This document shows, one piece after another, positions 26,789 to 35,604 of a DNA stretch of 64,000 bases; the first letter of the stretch is position 1; the number at the start of each line of letters is the position of its first letter. Made by a program: the position numbers and the translations under genes. This stretch comes from Clostridia bacterium (GTDB lineage: Bacteria; Bacillota; Clostridia; Oscillospirales; Acutalibacteraceae), in assembly GCA_017380575.1 (NCBI GenBank), contig JAFODS010000074.1, forward strand, positions 1 to 64,000, given 5' to 3'. Under the pieces are notes generated by a model. That model searched no databases, was not told the origin of the DNA, and saw nothing but the letters and a program-made list of their open reading frames with translations.

Positions 26789-27819
26789 TTTGCCACCACA
26801 AAGCTTTCGTCGGTAAGAGTGAAGCTGTCCTTGATTCCGTCCGTAACACGGACTGTTTTATTCTTGAAAACAAACACAGCCTGAGCGTCGTATTCATTAA
26901 GAAGTTCGATACTTTGGTTATAGCCGAGAATATAGCAGGCTGTTGAGAGTGCATCGCTGAGCAAACCTGAATCACAGATTACGGTTATACTTGAAAGTCT
27001 GCTGTCGGCAGGGTAACCTGTTGTGGCATCAAGAATATGGTGGTATGTTTTTCCGTCCTGTTCAAAGAACTTTTCATAATTTCCTGATGTGGAAACGAAG
27101 GTATCGGAAAGCTTGAGTGTACCCATTGAAGCCAGATCGTTTTCGGGATTGACAATGCCGATATTGAAATCTTTTTTGCCGTAAAGAAGGAGGCTTCCAC
27201 CAACAGAAATAACCGCGGAATCTGTATTGGTTGCTGAAAGAAGAGCTTTGACTCTGTCGCAGGCTGCACCTTTTCCGACTGCACCTAAATCAAGTGTTTG
27301 TCCCTCGGCAATTCTTACTGTTGTATTAGTGACTTTGATTGCGGAGTAGCGCACGTCGCTGAGTTTTTCGGTAATTTCCTTTTCAGTCGGAAGACGCTGT
27401 TTGTCTCCGCCGAAGTCCCAGAGTTTTGTTACCTCACCGACGGTGATATCAAAAACACCTCCGCAGTTTTTTGCAACATCAACGGATTTCGAAATTATAT
27501 CAGCGGTTTCGGCAGAAACGGAAACTGCAGTGCCGGGATTAGCATTGATTCTGTAAATGTCAGAGTTTTTCTCGTTTCGTGAAAGAAGGGCTTTTTCAGT
27601 TTCGTTTATATTTTCAATAACAAGCTCAGCGTTTTCTTTGCCGTCAGGTCCGAAGAGTCGCAGATTTATAACCGTACCCATTGCAATAGCTGTGGTCTGA
27701 TATTCTCTGCTGTTTCTGACAGAATCAAAAACGATGATTCCGACAATCAGTGCGACACAGACAGCGACGGCAATCAAGGCACGCTTATTAATATTTTTCA
27801 GCTTTTCTGCAGTTTTCAA
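26785..27819 (-). CDS. apbE: FAD:protein FMN transferase
   Basis: Transfers FMN from FAD to Thr or Ser of RnfG and RnfD on the outer membrane face. The 344-aa protein has an N-terminal membrane helix, then the ApbE domain: AIAMGTVINLRL, LWDFGGDKQRLP, LDLGAVGKGAACDRV, SVGGSLLLYGKK and HHILDATTGYPA with the Mg-binding Asp. It is the first gene of the rnf operon. The likely start is a TTG at 27819 with AGGTG 5 nt upstream; a GTG at 27837 lacks a site. Promoter at 27866-27894. Confidence 0.92.
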   Translation of the reverse strand: MKTAEKLKNINKRALIAVAVCVALIVGIIVFDSVRNSREYQTTAIAMGTVINLRLFGPDGKENAELVIENINETEKALLSRNEKNSDIYRINANPGTAVSVSAETADIISKSVDVAKNCGGVFDITVGEVTKLWDFGGDKQRLPTEKEITEKLSDVRYSAIKVTNTTVRIAEGQTLDLGAVGKGAACDRVKALLSATNTDSAVISVGGSLLLYGKKDFNIGIVNPENDLASMGTLKLSDTFVSTSGNYEKFFEQDGKTYHHILDATTGYPADSRLSSITVICDSGLLSDALSTACYILGYNQSIELLNEYDAQAVFVFKNKTVRVTDGIKDSFTLTDESFVVAK

Positions 27820-27865
27820 AACATCACCTGAACCCACAATAAACCATAGTAACTTATTCTAAATG

Positions 27866-27894
27866 ATTATATACCTTTTTGATTTTTTGTTCAA
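27866..27894 (-). promoter_or_regulatory. promoter of the apbE-rnf operon
   Basis: On the minus strand, TTGAAC (27889-27894) and TATAAT (27866-27871) are 17 bp apart. No other strong promoter was seen within the nine-gene operon. Confidence 0.7.
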
Positions 27895-27954
27895 TAGAAA
27901 AACGATTAATTAATTATTTAACAAACTTTCTTCATTGTGTTTAAAACAAAGAAA

Positions 27955-27979
27955 AACACCCGCTGTAAAAGCGGGTGTT
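27955..27979 (-). terminator. terminator of the Cys-repeat surface protein gene
   Basis: A perfect 10-bp stem AACACCCGCT/AGCGGGTGTT with a 5-nt loop, then TTTTTCTTTGTTTT on the minus strand. Confidence 0.88.
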
Positions 27980-27998
27980 AAAGTTAGTTTTTAAAAGA

Positions 27999-29663
27999 TT
28001 ATACGTACCAGATCCAACCGAAGAGGATGTAAACGATAATCCACTGGATTGTAGAATACTTAACAGTTACTTCGCAAGTTGCAGAAACTTTACCGTCGGG
28101 AGTTTTTGCAGTAATGGTAGCGTTACCCAATCCTGTTGCATAAACTTCACCGTCTTCGTTAACTGTTGCAACACTTTCGTCTGAAGATTCCCAGATGATG
28201 TCTGTTGAATATGCAGCCTCTTCAGGAAGAATAGTAACGAAGAGACGTACTGTCTGCTTGAAGTTCATACCAAGCTCCTGCATGCTCATAACAAGCTCTG
28301 TCGGATTTGCAACAAGCTTTGCAACCGGACGGTCTTCGTGAGAACCGCAGTTGTCACAGATTCTTCTCTCTGTACCTTCCTTGCTATATGTGGGCTTTTC
28401 AACAACCTTCCAAGCAAGCCACTTGTGACCTGTTTTCGTAAGTGTTGTAGAACTCTTTACATCCTGACAAGCAGGGCAGAAGTTACGAACATAACCGTCT
28501 TCGGTACATGTTGCTTCCTTACGGTCAATAATGTAGTTATGACCTGTTTTTGGAAGTGTAGTTTCTGTTATTGTATCACCACAGTCCTTACATACTGTTC
28601 TGATATAACCGTTTTCTTCACAAGCAGGAGCTTTCTTAACGATTTCTGTTTCGCCGTGACCTTTTTTCTCAATCGTAGTTGAGCTGATAACAGTGTTACA
28701 ATCAGGGCAGATTACTCTGTCGTAACCGTCTTCTGTACAAGTAGCATCCTTGTGCTCGTTCTTTTTGTTAGGATGATTCTTCGGATTGATTGTTGTTTCG
28801 GAGATTGTTTCACCGCAGTCTTTACAGATTACCTTGTTATAACCTGCTTCTGTACAAGTAGCATCTTTATGCTCGGTTTCTTTATTCGGATGGTTCTTGG
28901 GAGCGATTGTTGTTTCTGAGAGTGTTTCACCGCAATCACCGCAGATTACTTTGTCGTAGCCTGCTTCTGTACAAGTAGCATCCTTGTGGTCGTTTTTCTT
29001 GTTCTTGTGTTCAGACTTTTCAATTACAGATGAGTTTGCGATTTCACCGCAGATTTTACAGTACTGAACAATAGTACCTTCTTCGGAACATGTTGCTTCT
29101 TTAGTAATAACCCAAGAATCAGCGGGTTCGTGAACGTGAACTGTAGGAAGGTTGTTTTCAACAACTATTGAATCTGTAAGGTCGATGTTAGCTTCAGTAC
29201 CGTCGTTTGCACTGATAGCACATGTTTCAAAATCAACAGTAAACTCAGAAGCAGTTACATCACCAACAACAGCATCTTCGCCGGTAGCTTTTGTATAAGT
29301 ATATGTAACAACATCACACTCAGCAACAACAGGATCTGTCATTGCGAAACTGATTTTACCGTTAGCAGTGTTGAAGCTTGTTGAAGCACCTGCAACAAGA
29401 AGGTCAACGCTGAAAGCGATCTTAGAAAGTGTAAGACCCTGACATGTTGTTGTGATTGTAGCATCGAATGAATTAAAGCTGTTTTCTTTAAGCTTAAGGA
29501 CGATAACAGCCTGTTCTTCTGTTTCGCTTACCAACTCAAGTGAAAATACCGGAGCTGCAGGAGTAGTCTGCTCATCAGCTGCAAGAACAAATGCAGGCGC
29601 AATTGTAAGGAACATAAGCGCTGCAAGGAAAACTGAAAGAGCTTTTGTAAAAATCTTTTTCAT
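27999..29663 (-). CDS. secreted surface protein: cohesin-like domain, seven Cys-rich repeats, Big_2 domain, hydrophobic tail
   Basis: 554 aa. A signal peptide covers residues 1-27 (APAFVLAA). Residues about 30-155 resemble a cohesin and are homologous to the N-terminal domain of the protein at 40564-42024 (FSLELVSETEEQAVIVLKL). Seven repeats of ATCTEAGY...CxxCG follow, separated by TGH or PKNH; the last lacks its first Cys. A bacterial Ig-like Big_2 domain (ESSDESVATVNEDGEVYATG) and a C-terminal hydrophobic stretch ending GWIWYV close it. The ATG at 29663 has GGAGG at 8 nt. Probably surface attached; function unknown. Confidence 0.85.
   Translation of the reverse strand: MKKIFTKALSVFLAALMFLTIAPAFVLAADEQTTPAAPVFSLELVSETEEQAVIVLKLKENSFNSFDATITTTCQGLTLSKIAFSVDLLVAGASTSFNTANGKISFAMTDPVVAECDVVTYTYTKATGEDAVVGDVTASEFTVDFETCAISANDGTEANIDLTDSIVVENNLPTVHVHEPADSWVITKEATCSEEGTIVQYCKICGEIANSSVIEKSEHKNKKNDHKDATCTEAGYDKVICGDCGETLSETTIAPKNHPNKETEHKDATCTEAGYNKVICKDCGETISETTINPKNHPNKKNEHKDATCTEDGYDRVICPDCNTVISSTTIEKKGHGETEIVKKAPACEENGYIRTVCKDCGDTITETTLPKTGHNYIIDRKEATCTEDGYVRNFCPACQDVKSSTTLTKTGHKWLAWKVVEKPTYSKEGTERRICDNCGSHEDRPVAKLVANPTELVMSMQELGMNFKQTVRLFVTILPEEAAYSTDIIWESSDESVATVNEDGEVYATGLGNATITAKTPDGKVSATCEVTVKYSTIQWIIVYILFGWIWYV
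28320..29110 (-). repeat. seven in-frame Cys-rich repeats (coding)
   Basis: Tandem coding repeats of about 100-120 bp in the surface protein gene, each encoding a paired-Cys unit of the form ATC.E.GY....C..CG. Two central copies are nearly identical at the DNA level, suggesting recent duplication. Confidence 0.75.
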
Positions 29664-29702
29664 TTTTATTACCTCCGTAAGAATATAAAAATAGACATAC
29701 TT

Positions 29703-29731
29703 ATAATAATCCTTTTTTGCAAAAAGGTCAA
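29703..29731 (-). promoter_or_regulatory. promoter of the Cys-repeat surface protein gene
   Basis: On the minus strand, TTGACC (29726-29731) and TATTAT (29703-29708) are 17 bp apart. Confidence 0.7.
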
Positions 29732-29881
29732 GGTATGTTTTGACGAAAAAAGAGATATCGCTTTGTTTAAATTCACATATTTTTACAAATATATGTTTTT
29801 GTTCATATAAAAATCTGCCTGAATTTTTCGTGTAACGGTGAAAAACTATATTTATGAAAAGAAATTCAAGGGAGAATATGT

Positions 29882-31489
29882 ATGACAAAACGTATGATTG
29901 CTGTTCTGACAGCCTTTTCTTTACTCTACGGTAGTGTTGCTTTAAAAATGTATAAAATTGCGACGGGTGAAACGGTGCTGGCTGACAGCACACGAAAAAA
30001 GTATACAATAACCGCAGGCGAGATAAGAGGGGATATTCTTGACTGTAACGGTTTAAAACTTGTTTCGTATGATTATGAAAACATAGTTGCGGCAAAACCT
30101 ACCTTCAAAGCACTTTCTGCACTTGAGAGTGTTCTTGAAACAAGTGAATATGAGCTTTTGCGGGAAAGAATGAAAAATCTGACTGCGGTTTCGCTGAGCG
30201 TAGGAAAACAGGAACTTGACGAGAACTCGGATTTTGCTGTGTTGCGGAAATACTTCCGATATGAGGAAAATCAGATTGCTGACCATATAATCGGATACCT
30301 CAACGGTGAAGGCAGGGGAGTAAGCGGAATTGAGAAAAGCTTTGACAGCATTCTTTATACGGGCAAGAGCCTTTCGGCAAGCTTCAGTTCCGATGTTTAC
30401 GGTCGGGTGCTCAGCGGAATGGAGATTACAGTAAATAACGGTGAACTCACAACCGGAGCTGTAACTCTCACTGTTGATACAGAAATACAAAAAGCAGTTG
30501 AAACTGCACTTGATAAAAATAACGTAAAATGCGGAGGTGCAGTTGTTGTTGAAATCGCAACGGGTGCAATAAGGGCAATCGCATCACGTCCCGACTTTGA
30601 TGCAAGAAACATTTCGACTTATCTGAATGATAAAGATTCTCCGCTTCTTAACAGAGCATTGAATCCGTACAGTGTCGGGTCAGTTTTCAAAGTTGTTGTT
30701 GCAGCATCAGCGATTGAAAAGGGTCTCGGTTCTTTTAATTATGAATGCACAGGCAGCGTTGATATTGACGGAACAACATTTATCTGCAACAAGAACACGG
30801 TGCACGGCAAGCTTGATATAACAAAGGCTCTTGAATGTTCATGTAATACCTTTTTTATAGAGCTTGCGAAGAAAGTCGGGGCGAAGGCTTTGCTTGAAAC
30901 AGCATCTCTTATGGGATTCGGTCAGGAAAATATACTTGCTGACGGAATCGTTTCAAAATCGGGAGTGATACCGTCACTTGATGAGCTTGAATCAAGCGGA
31001 GCGTTTGCAAATTTCTCCTTCGGTCAGGGTCGGTTTACTGCAACTATGCTTCAGCTTTGCAATATGATGTCAGCTGTTGCGGATGAAGGCAGATTCAGAA
31101 AACCGTATCTTGTTGAAAGAGTAACGGGAGCTGACGGTACGGTAATTCAGTCGCACAGCGGCGATTATCCTGTTTTTGTTCTTTCGTCAAAAACTTGTGA
31201 AAAGCTTAAACCGATGCTTGTAAGCGTGATAGAAAACGGTAACGCGCAAAAAGCAAAGCTGAGAAACGGTGTTCCGGCGGCAGGCAAAACCGCAACCGCA
31301 CAGACAGGCGTATTCAGAGAAAACGGTACAGAAATTTGCAACACCTGGTTTGCAGGCTTTTTTCCTGCCGATAATCCGAAGTATACGGTTGTTATTCTCA
31401 AAGAAGGCGGAGTGTCAGGGGCGATGGATTGTGCACCTATATTTAAATGTATCGCAGATGAAATTACGGAGTTTGAAAAAAATTCTTAA
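29882..31489 (+). CDS. class B penicillin-binding protein (transpeptidase)
   Basis: 535 aa with an N-terminal membrane anchor and a periplasm-side transpeptidase domain that cross-links peptidoglycan. The three active-site motifs are visible: SVFK (Ser267-Lys270), SCN (320-322) and KTA (469-471) instead of the usual KTG. The pedestal region includes TAGEIRGDILDCNG, the usual R-G-x-I-x-D-x-N-G motif, and GRGVSGIEKSFD. The length is shorter than SpoVD or FtsI. The ATG follows GGGAG at 7 nt. It stands alone, not in a division cluster, so a specialised role is likely. Confidence 0.92.
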   Translation: MTKRMIAVLTAFSLLYGSVALKMYKIATGETVLADSTRKKYTITAGEIRGDILDCNGLKLVSYDYENIVAAKPTFKALSALESVLETSEYELLRERMKNLTAVSLSVGKQELDENSDFAVLRKYFRYEENQIADHIIGYLNGEGRGVSGIEKSFDSILYTGKSLSASFSSDVYGRVLSGMEITVNNGELTTGAVTLTVDTEIQKAVETALDKNNVKCGGAVVVEIATGAIRAIASRPDFDARNISTYLNDKDSPLLNRALNPYSVGSVFKVVVAASAIEKGLGSFNYECTGSVDIDGTTFICNKNTVHGKLDITKALECSCNTFFIELAKKVGAKALLETASLMGFGQENILADGIVSKSGVIPSLDELESSGAFANFSFGQGRFTATMLQLCNMMSAVADEGRFRKPYLVERVTGADGTVIQSHSGDYPVFVLSSKTCEKLKPMLVSVIENGNAQKAKLRNGVPAAGKTATAQTGVFRENGTEICNTWFAGFFPADNPKYTVVILKEGGVSGAMDCAPIFKCIADEITEFEKNS

Positions 31490-31504
31490 AAAGTTAAAAA
31501 ATGC

Positions 31505-31533
31505 TTGATTTGCTATATACCTTGTGTTATAAT
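31505..31533 (+). promoter_or_regulatory. promoter of rpsB-tsf
   Basis: TTGATT (31505-31510) and TATAAT (31528-31533), 17 bp apart, with an extended -10 TG. A leader of about 95 nt follows up to the rpsB ATG; it may carry the S2 autoregulatory structure, which I could not verify by folding. Confidence 0.75.
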
Positions 31534-31635
31534 CTATCGGCAATCATTACACACGTAGAGTGTTTTGAGCGAAGTGCATTCAAAAAATGTCCGCTTTTTA
31601 AGCTCTGCGGAGGCAAAACTAAGGAGGAAAAAATT

Positions 31636-32361
31636 ATGCCAGTTGTATCAATGAAGCAATTACTCGAAGCAGGTGTTCACTTCGGACACCAGACAAGAAG
31701 ATGGAACCCGAAAATGGCTCAGTACATTTTCACAGAGCGTAACGGTATCTACATCATCGACCTTCAGAAGACAGTTGGTAAGCTTGAAGAAGCTTACATG
31801 TTCATCCGTGAGGTTGCTGCAAACGGAGATGAAATTCTCTTCGTAGGTACAAAGAAGCAGGCTCAGGATTCTGTTAAGGAAGAAGCTATCCGTTGCGGTA
31901 TGCCGTACGTTAACGCACGTTGGCTCGGCGGTATGCTCACAAACTTCAACACAATCAAGAGAAGAATCAAGAGACTTGAGCAGCTCAAGAAGATGGAAGC
32001 TGACGGAACATTCGACCTTCTCCCGAAGAAGGAAGTTATCAAGCTCAACCTCGAAATCGAGAAGCTTGAGAAGTTCATGGGCGGTATCGTTAACATGAAG
32101 AAGCAGCCCGCTGCTATGTTCATCGTTGACCCGCGCAAGGAAAGAATCGCTGTTCAGGAAGCAAAGAAGCTCGGTATTCCCCTTGTAGCAGTTGTTGACA
32201 CAAACTGTGATCCTGATGAAATCGATTACGTTATCCCCGGTAACGACGACGCTATCCGTGCTGTTCGTCTTATCGCTGGCGCAATGGCAGATGCTGTTAT
32301 CGAAGGCCGTCAGGGTGAGCAGTCAGAAGCTGCACCGGCTGAGGAAGCAGTTGCTGAATAA
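31636..32361 (+). CDS. rpsB: 30S ribosomal protein S2
   Basis: Structural protein of the small subunit, 241 aa. The opening [27 protein letters not shown] and [41 protein letters not shown] are diagnostic. The ATG at 31636 has AAGGAGG upstream; a frame extending 45 codons further is untranslated leader. It is followed by tsf after a terminator-like attenuator, the usual gene pair. Confidence 0.98.
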   Translation: MPVVSMKQLLEAGVHFGHQTRRWNPKMAQYIFTERNGIYIIDLQKTVGKLEEAYMFIREVAANGDEILFVGTKKQAQDSVKEEAIRCGMPYVNARWLGGMLTNFNTIKRRIKRLEQLKKMEADGTFDLLPKKEVIKLNLEIEKLEKFMGGIVNMKKQPAAMFIVDPRKERIAVQEAKKLGIPLVAVVDTNCDPDEIDYVIPGNDDAIRAVRLIAGAMADAVIEGRQGEQSEAAPAEEAVAE

Positions 32362-32372
32362 TTTTTGATTTA

Positions 32373-32402
32373 AAACCCCGTTATATTTCAGTGACGGGGT
32401 TT
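32373..32402 (+). terminator. attenuator/terminator between rpsB and tsf
   Basis: Stem AAACCCCGT/ACGGGGTTT with a 12-nt loop, followed by CTTTTAG. The T run is short, so partial read-through into tsf is likely. Confidence 0.6.
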
Positions 32403-32438
32403 CTTTTAGATTATACTTACTTATAGGAGGAATTTATT

Positions 32439-33539
32439 ATGGCATTTACAGCTAAAGACGTTCAGGCTCTTCGTGAGAAGACAGGCGTTGGTATGATGGA
32501 TTGTAAGAAGGCTCTTGTTGAAACAGATGGCGACATCGACAAGGCTATTGATATTCTCAGAGAAAAGGGTCTTGCTTCTGCTGCTAAGAAGGCAAGCCGT
32601 GTTGCTGCTGAAGGTGTTGTTGCAGCATACAACGATGCTACAGCAGGTGCTCTTGTTGAGATCAACTGTGAAACAGACTTCGTTGCTAAGGGTGCTCCGT
32701 TCGTAGAGCTTGCTGCTAAGGTTGTCAAGACTGTTGTTGCTGCTAAGCCTGCTGATGTTGACGCTCTTCTTGCTACAAAGGCAGTTGATTCAGACAAGAC
32801 AGTTGAAGAAGAGGTTCAGGAGGTATTCCTTGCTCTTCGTGAGAACATGAAAGTTCGTAGATTTGCTCTTGTTGAAGGCCACACTGTATCATACATCCAC
32901 GCTGGTGGTTCAGTTGGTGTTCTTGCTGCATTTGACGTTGACGATGCAACAGCTGCTAACGATGAGTTCGTAGCAATGGGTAAGAACGTTGCAATGCAGA
33001 TCGCTGCTATGAGCCCTGAGTACCTCGGTAAGGCTGATATTTCAGCTGATGAGCTTGCTAAGATGCAGTCAATCACAGTTGACAGTGCTCTCAACAAGCC
33101 CGAATCACTTCCCGTTCCTATCCTCAACAGCCTCATTGATGAAGCAATCAATGACGGTAAGTGGACTGCAGAGGACGCAGAGATCTACAAGGGTCTTGAC
33201 CAGAAGCAGAGAAAGAACTTCCCGAACTTCATTTCAAAGGAAGCTATGGCTACACTTGCAGAAATCGCAGTTTCACACAAGGCTGAAATTTCTGACAACA
33301 AGATCTTCTCAGGTCTTGTACAGGGCCGTCTTTCAAAGCAGATCAAGGAAGTTTGTCTCCTTGAGCAGGCATTTGTTCGTTCAGACCTCTTCGAGGGCGA
33401 CGTAAACGGCTACATCAACTCAGTTGCTAAGGCACTCGGCGCAGACATCAAGCTCAAGAGCTTTGTTCGTTTTGCAAAGGGCGAAGGCATCGAGAAGAAG
33501 GTTGACAATTTCGCAGCAGAAATTGCAAGCATGATGTAA
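32439..33539 (+). CDS. tsf: elongation factor Ts, enlarged form
   Basis: Nucleotide exchange factor for EF-Tu. The N-terminal UBA-like helix pair and the signature LREKTGVGMMDCKKAL, then INCETDFVAK, are unmistakable. At 366 aa it is about 60-80 residues longer than usual. The extra sequence lies in the C-terminal half (roughly residues 205-285: LPVPILNSLIDEAINDGKW to IAVSHKAEISDNK) before the conserved GRLSKQIKEVCLLEQ and FVRFAKGEGIEKK. The ATG has GGAGG upstream. Confidence 0.96.
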   Translation: MAFTAKDVQALREKTGVGMMDCKKALVETDGDIDKAIDILREKGLASAAKKASRVAAEGVVAAYNDATAGALVEINCETDFVAKGAPFVELAAKVVKTVVAAKPADVDALLATKAVDSDKTVEEEVQEVFLALRENMKVRRFALVEGHTVSYIHAGGSVGVLAAFDVDDATAANDEFVAMGKNVAMQIAAMSPEYLGKADISADELAKMQSITVDSALNKPESLPVPILNSLIDEAINDGKWTAEDAEIYKGLDQKQRKNFPNFISKEAMATLAEIAVSHKAEISDNKIFSGLVQGRLSKQIKEVCLLEQAFVRSDLFEGDVNGYINSVAKALGADIKLKSFVRFAKGEGIEKKVDNFAAEIASMM

Positions 33540-33563
33540 TTAATCTCGAAAGAGTAAAAATTA

Positions 33564-33588
33564 AGAGCCAATCCGAAGGGTTGGCTCT
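33564..33588 (+). terminator. terminator of tsf
   Basis: Stem AGAGCCAA/TTGGCTCT, plus inner CC-GG pairs, followed by ATTTTTTTCC. Confidence 0.88.
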
Positions 33589-33599
33589 ATTTTTTTCCA

Positions 33600-33628
33600 T
33601 TGACGAACGGTTTACTTTGTTATATAAT
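33600..33628 (+). promoter_or_regulatory. promoter of the dockerin protein gene
   Basis: TTGACG (33600-33605) and TATAAT (33623-33628), 17 bp apart, directly after the tsf terminator. Confidence 0.75.
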
Positions 33629-33683
33629 GGATTTAAAGGGAAGTATAAAACTTTCACTAACACAAAAAGGAAAGGTGATTTAA

Positions 33684-34550
33684 ATGAAAATAACAAAGAG
33701 ATTTTCAGCAATACTCTTATCTGTAGTTTTGTTGCTTACACTCGTTACTTTGCCTGTGGCAGCAGAAGAAGCTGTTCAGCAGGATATAAAAGGTGATGTC
33801 GACGGTGACGGAAACGTAAATTCTTCGGATGCCTTGCTGGTTCTTAAACACGCGGTCAAGAAATCCGAATTGACAGGCAAGCCTTTACAGCAGGCAGATG
33901 TTAACAAAGACGGTGTAATTAATTCATCCGATGCTTTGGTAATTTTGAAAATATCTGTTGGTATGGAAGAAGAAGACCCGAAACCGTCCGACAAAGAGGA
34001 TATTGTTGCACTTTATAACACAAGTCTTATAAATTCAGCTGAACAGAGCAAGCTTGTTCTTGATATTTCCACCGATGTCAGTGTTAAAGTTAATAAGTTC
34101 TTGTTAGACGGTGAGGAAAATGAGGAGCTTACAAAGATCTTTGAAGACAGCCTTAACGAAACCGAGTACGAGGATTTAAAGCTTACTTTTGTTAACGGTG
34201 AAACTGAGGACGGAATTATAGCAGCAGATTTATTCTCGACTTTGGCTATTTCAGCAGACGATGTTGAGACTGCAACGGCTGTTCCGCACGGTGACGGTTA
34301 CAAGGTTACATTGAAGCTTTATCCTGTGAGCGAAACATATAGTGAAGATGACCTTGCCGGAAGCGGTTATGAATCATATAAAGAGAATGTAAATATCGAG
34401 ATACTCGCTGTTACTGACGGACAGGGCAGACTTATGCTTCTTGATTACTATACATACGGAAATGTCAAAGCTACTGCAACTGAAGAAGGCGTGAAAGTAA
34501 CAATGGATTTTGATATGGAAGAAAGAGAAGTTATGAGCTTCGCATATTAA
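33684..34550 (+). CDS. secreted protein with N-terminal type I dockerin domain
   Basis: 288 aa. A signal peptide (residues 1-27) is followed at once by a dockerin: two calcium-binding repeats, GDVDGDGNVNSSDALLVLKH and ADVNKDGVINSSDALVILKI, at about residues 33-95. Dockerins bind cohesins to build cell-surface complexes. The remaining 190 residues are acidic and beta-rich with no recognised motif and no catalytic domain. Dockerins are usually C-terminal; the N-terminal position is unusual. The ATG has AAAGGTG 6 nt upstream. Its cohesin partner could be one of the cohesin-like proteins in this window, but that is inference. Confidence 0.87.
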   Translation: MKITKRFSAILLSVVLLLTLVTLPVAAEEAVQQDIKGDVDGDGNVNSSDALLVLKHAVKKSELTGKPLQQADVNKDGVINSSDALVILKISVGMEEEDPKPSDKEDIVALYNTSLINSAEQSKLVLDISTDVSVKVNKFLLDGEENEELTKIFEDSLNETEYEDLKLTFVNGETEDGIIAADLFSTLAISADDVETATAVPHGDGYKVTLKLYPVSETYSEDDLAGSGYESYKENVNIEILAVTDGQGRLMLLDYYTYGNVKATATEEGVKVTMDFDMEEREVMSFAY

Positions 34551-34556
34551 AAAATG

Positions 34557-34582
34557 AAGGATAGCTCTTCGGAGCTATCCTT
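34557..34582 (+). terminator. terminator of the dockerin gene
   Basis: A perfect 11-bp stem AAGGATAGCTC/GAGCTATCCTT with a TTCG tetraloop, then AAATTTTT. Confidence 0.85.
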
Positions 34583-34604
34583 AAATTTTTGCAGACAAAA
34601 AGAA

Positions 34605-34631
34605 AAACCGTGAGGATTTTCCTCACGGTTT
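34605..34631 (-). terminator. terminator of the rplU-prp-rpmA operon
   Basis: Stem AAACCGTGAGGA/TCCTCACGGTTT with a 3-nt loop; on the minus strand a TTCTTTTTG run follows. It may act in both directions. Confidence 0.85.
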
Positions 34632-34647
34632 CTTTTGTTAATAAAGA

Positions 34648-34932
34648 TTACTGCTCAACGGGATATACGCTGACCTTTTTGCGGTCCTTACCCATACGCT
34701 CGAACTTAACTGTACCGTCAATAAGAGCGAAGAGAGAATCGTCCTTGCCTCTGCCAACGTTGTTGCCCGGATGGATGTGTGTTCCACGCTGCTTGTAAAG
34801 GATGTTGCCTGCGAGAACGAACTGTCCGTCAGCACGCTTTGCACCAAGTCTCTTTGACTCAGAGTCACGTCCGTTACGAGTAGAACCCATACCTTTCTTA
34901 TGAGCGAAAAGCTGAATGTTTAACTTAAGCAT
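34648..34932 (-). CDS. rpmA: 50S ribosomal protein L27
   Basis: 94-aa large-subunit protein near the peptidyl transferase centre. The first residues [14 protein letters not shown] show the Firmicutes N-terminal extension that must be cut after the Phe by the Prp protease to expose the functional AHKKG end. The rest ([30 protein letters not shown]) is typical. It is the last gene of rplU-prp-rpmA. Confidence 0.98.
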   Translation of the reverse strand: MLKLNIQLFAHKKGMGSTRNGRDSESKRLGAKRADGQFVLAGNILYKQRGTHIHPGNNVGRGKDDSLFALIDGTVKFERMGKDRKKVSVYPVEQ

Positions 34933-34947
34933 TTTGGCACCTCCATG

Positions 34948-35250
34948 TTAAATAACTTTAATGTTGTCGGGGTAATCCCCAGCCAGACTTCCGAGATGAA
35001 GTCTAAGGCCTTCAAGAATTTGCTGCGCTTCAGATAACTCTGATGTAACACGGATATTCATATATCCGTCATCAACCTCTGCCGTGATTTCGCAACCGAC
35101 AATTTCGGAGAGGGTATTGGCTGCCATATAGGCTGCCGACGAAACAAAGGCACAAATAATGTCCTGTCCCGACTCTGCCGAACCTGAATGTCCGCTGATT
35201 TCATAACCGCAGATAAGGTTATCTTCAGTGAAAAATCTTGCTTTAATCAT
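34948..35250 (-). CDS. prp: ribosomal-processing cysteine protease Prp
   Basis: 100-aa protease that removes the N-terminal extension of L27. The catalytic pair is visible in ISGHSGSAESGQDIICAFVS: His21 and Cys33, with the expected spacing. Its place between rplU and rpmA is the standard arrangement in Firmicutes. Essential in organisms with extended L27, as here. Confidence 0.93.
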   Translation of the reverse strand: MIKARFFTEDNLICGYEISGHSGSAESGQDIICAFVSSAAYMAANTLSEIVGCEITAEVDDGYMNIRVTSELSEAQQILEGLRLHLGSLAGDYPDNIKVI

Positions 35251-35255
35251 AGCAA

Positions 35256-35567
35256 TTAAGCGTTGATTGCAGAAATTTCAACCTTAGTGTAGGGCTGTCT
35301 GTGGCCCTTCTTGCGCTTCTCGTTCTTCTTCGGCTTGTAAGTAAATACTGTTACTTTCTTAGCCTTACCATTCTTGATAGCCTTTGCTGTTACTGTTGCG
35401 CCGTCAACATAAGGAGCGCCTACAACAATGCCATCTTCCTTACCAACAGCTACTACCTTGTCAAAAACAACTTCGCTGTCAGCTTCAACGTCAAGCTTCT
35501 CGATGAAGAGAGTATCTCCTGCTTCAACCTTGTACTGCTTGCCGCCTGTAACGATGATTGCGTACAT
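35256..35567 (-). CDS. rplU: 50S ribosomal protein L21
   Basis: 103-aa large-subunit protein. [18 protein letters not shown] and the C-terminal [11 protein letters not shown]-type sequence ([16 protein letters not shown]) are diagnostic. It is the first gene of the operon, preceded by a consensus promoter and a structured leader of about 100 nt. Confidence 0.98.
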   Translation of the reverse strand: MYAIIVTGGKQYKVEAGDTLFIEKLDVEADSEVVFDKVVAVGKEDGIVVGAPYVDGATVTAKAIKNGKAKKVTVFTYKPKKNEKRKKGHRQPYTKVEISAINA

Positions 35568-35604
35568 TCTAACTAACCTTCCTTTATTATGGACTCGCTA
35601 CGTG

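Noticed and set aside
29664-30095. N-terminal extension of the Cys-repeat surface protein by 144 residues
   Set aside because: It overlaps the divergent PBP gene and its promoter region. The ATG at 29663 has a GGAGG site, a promoter upstream and opens a proper signal peptide.
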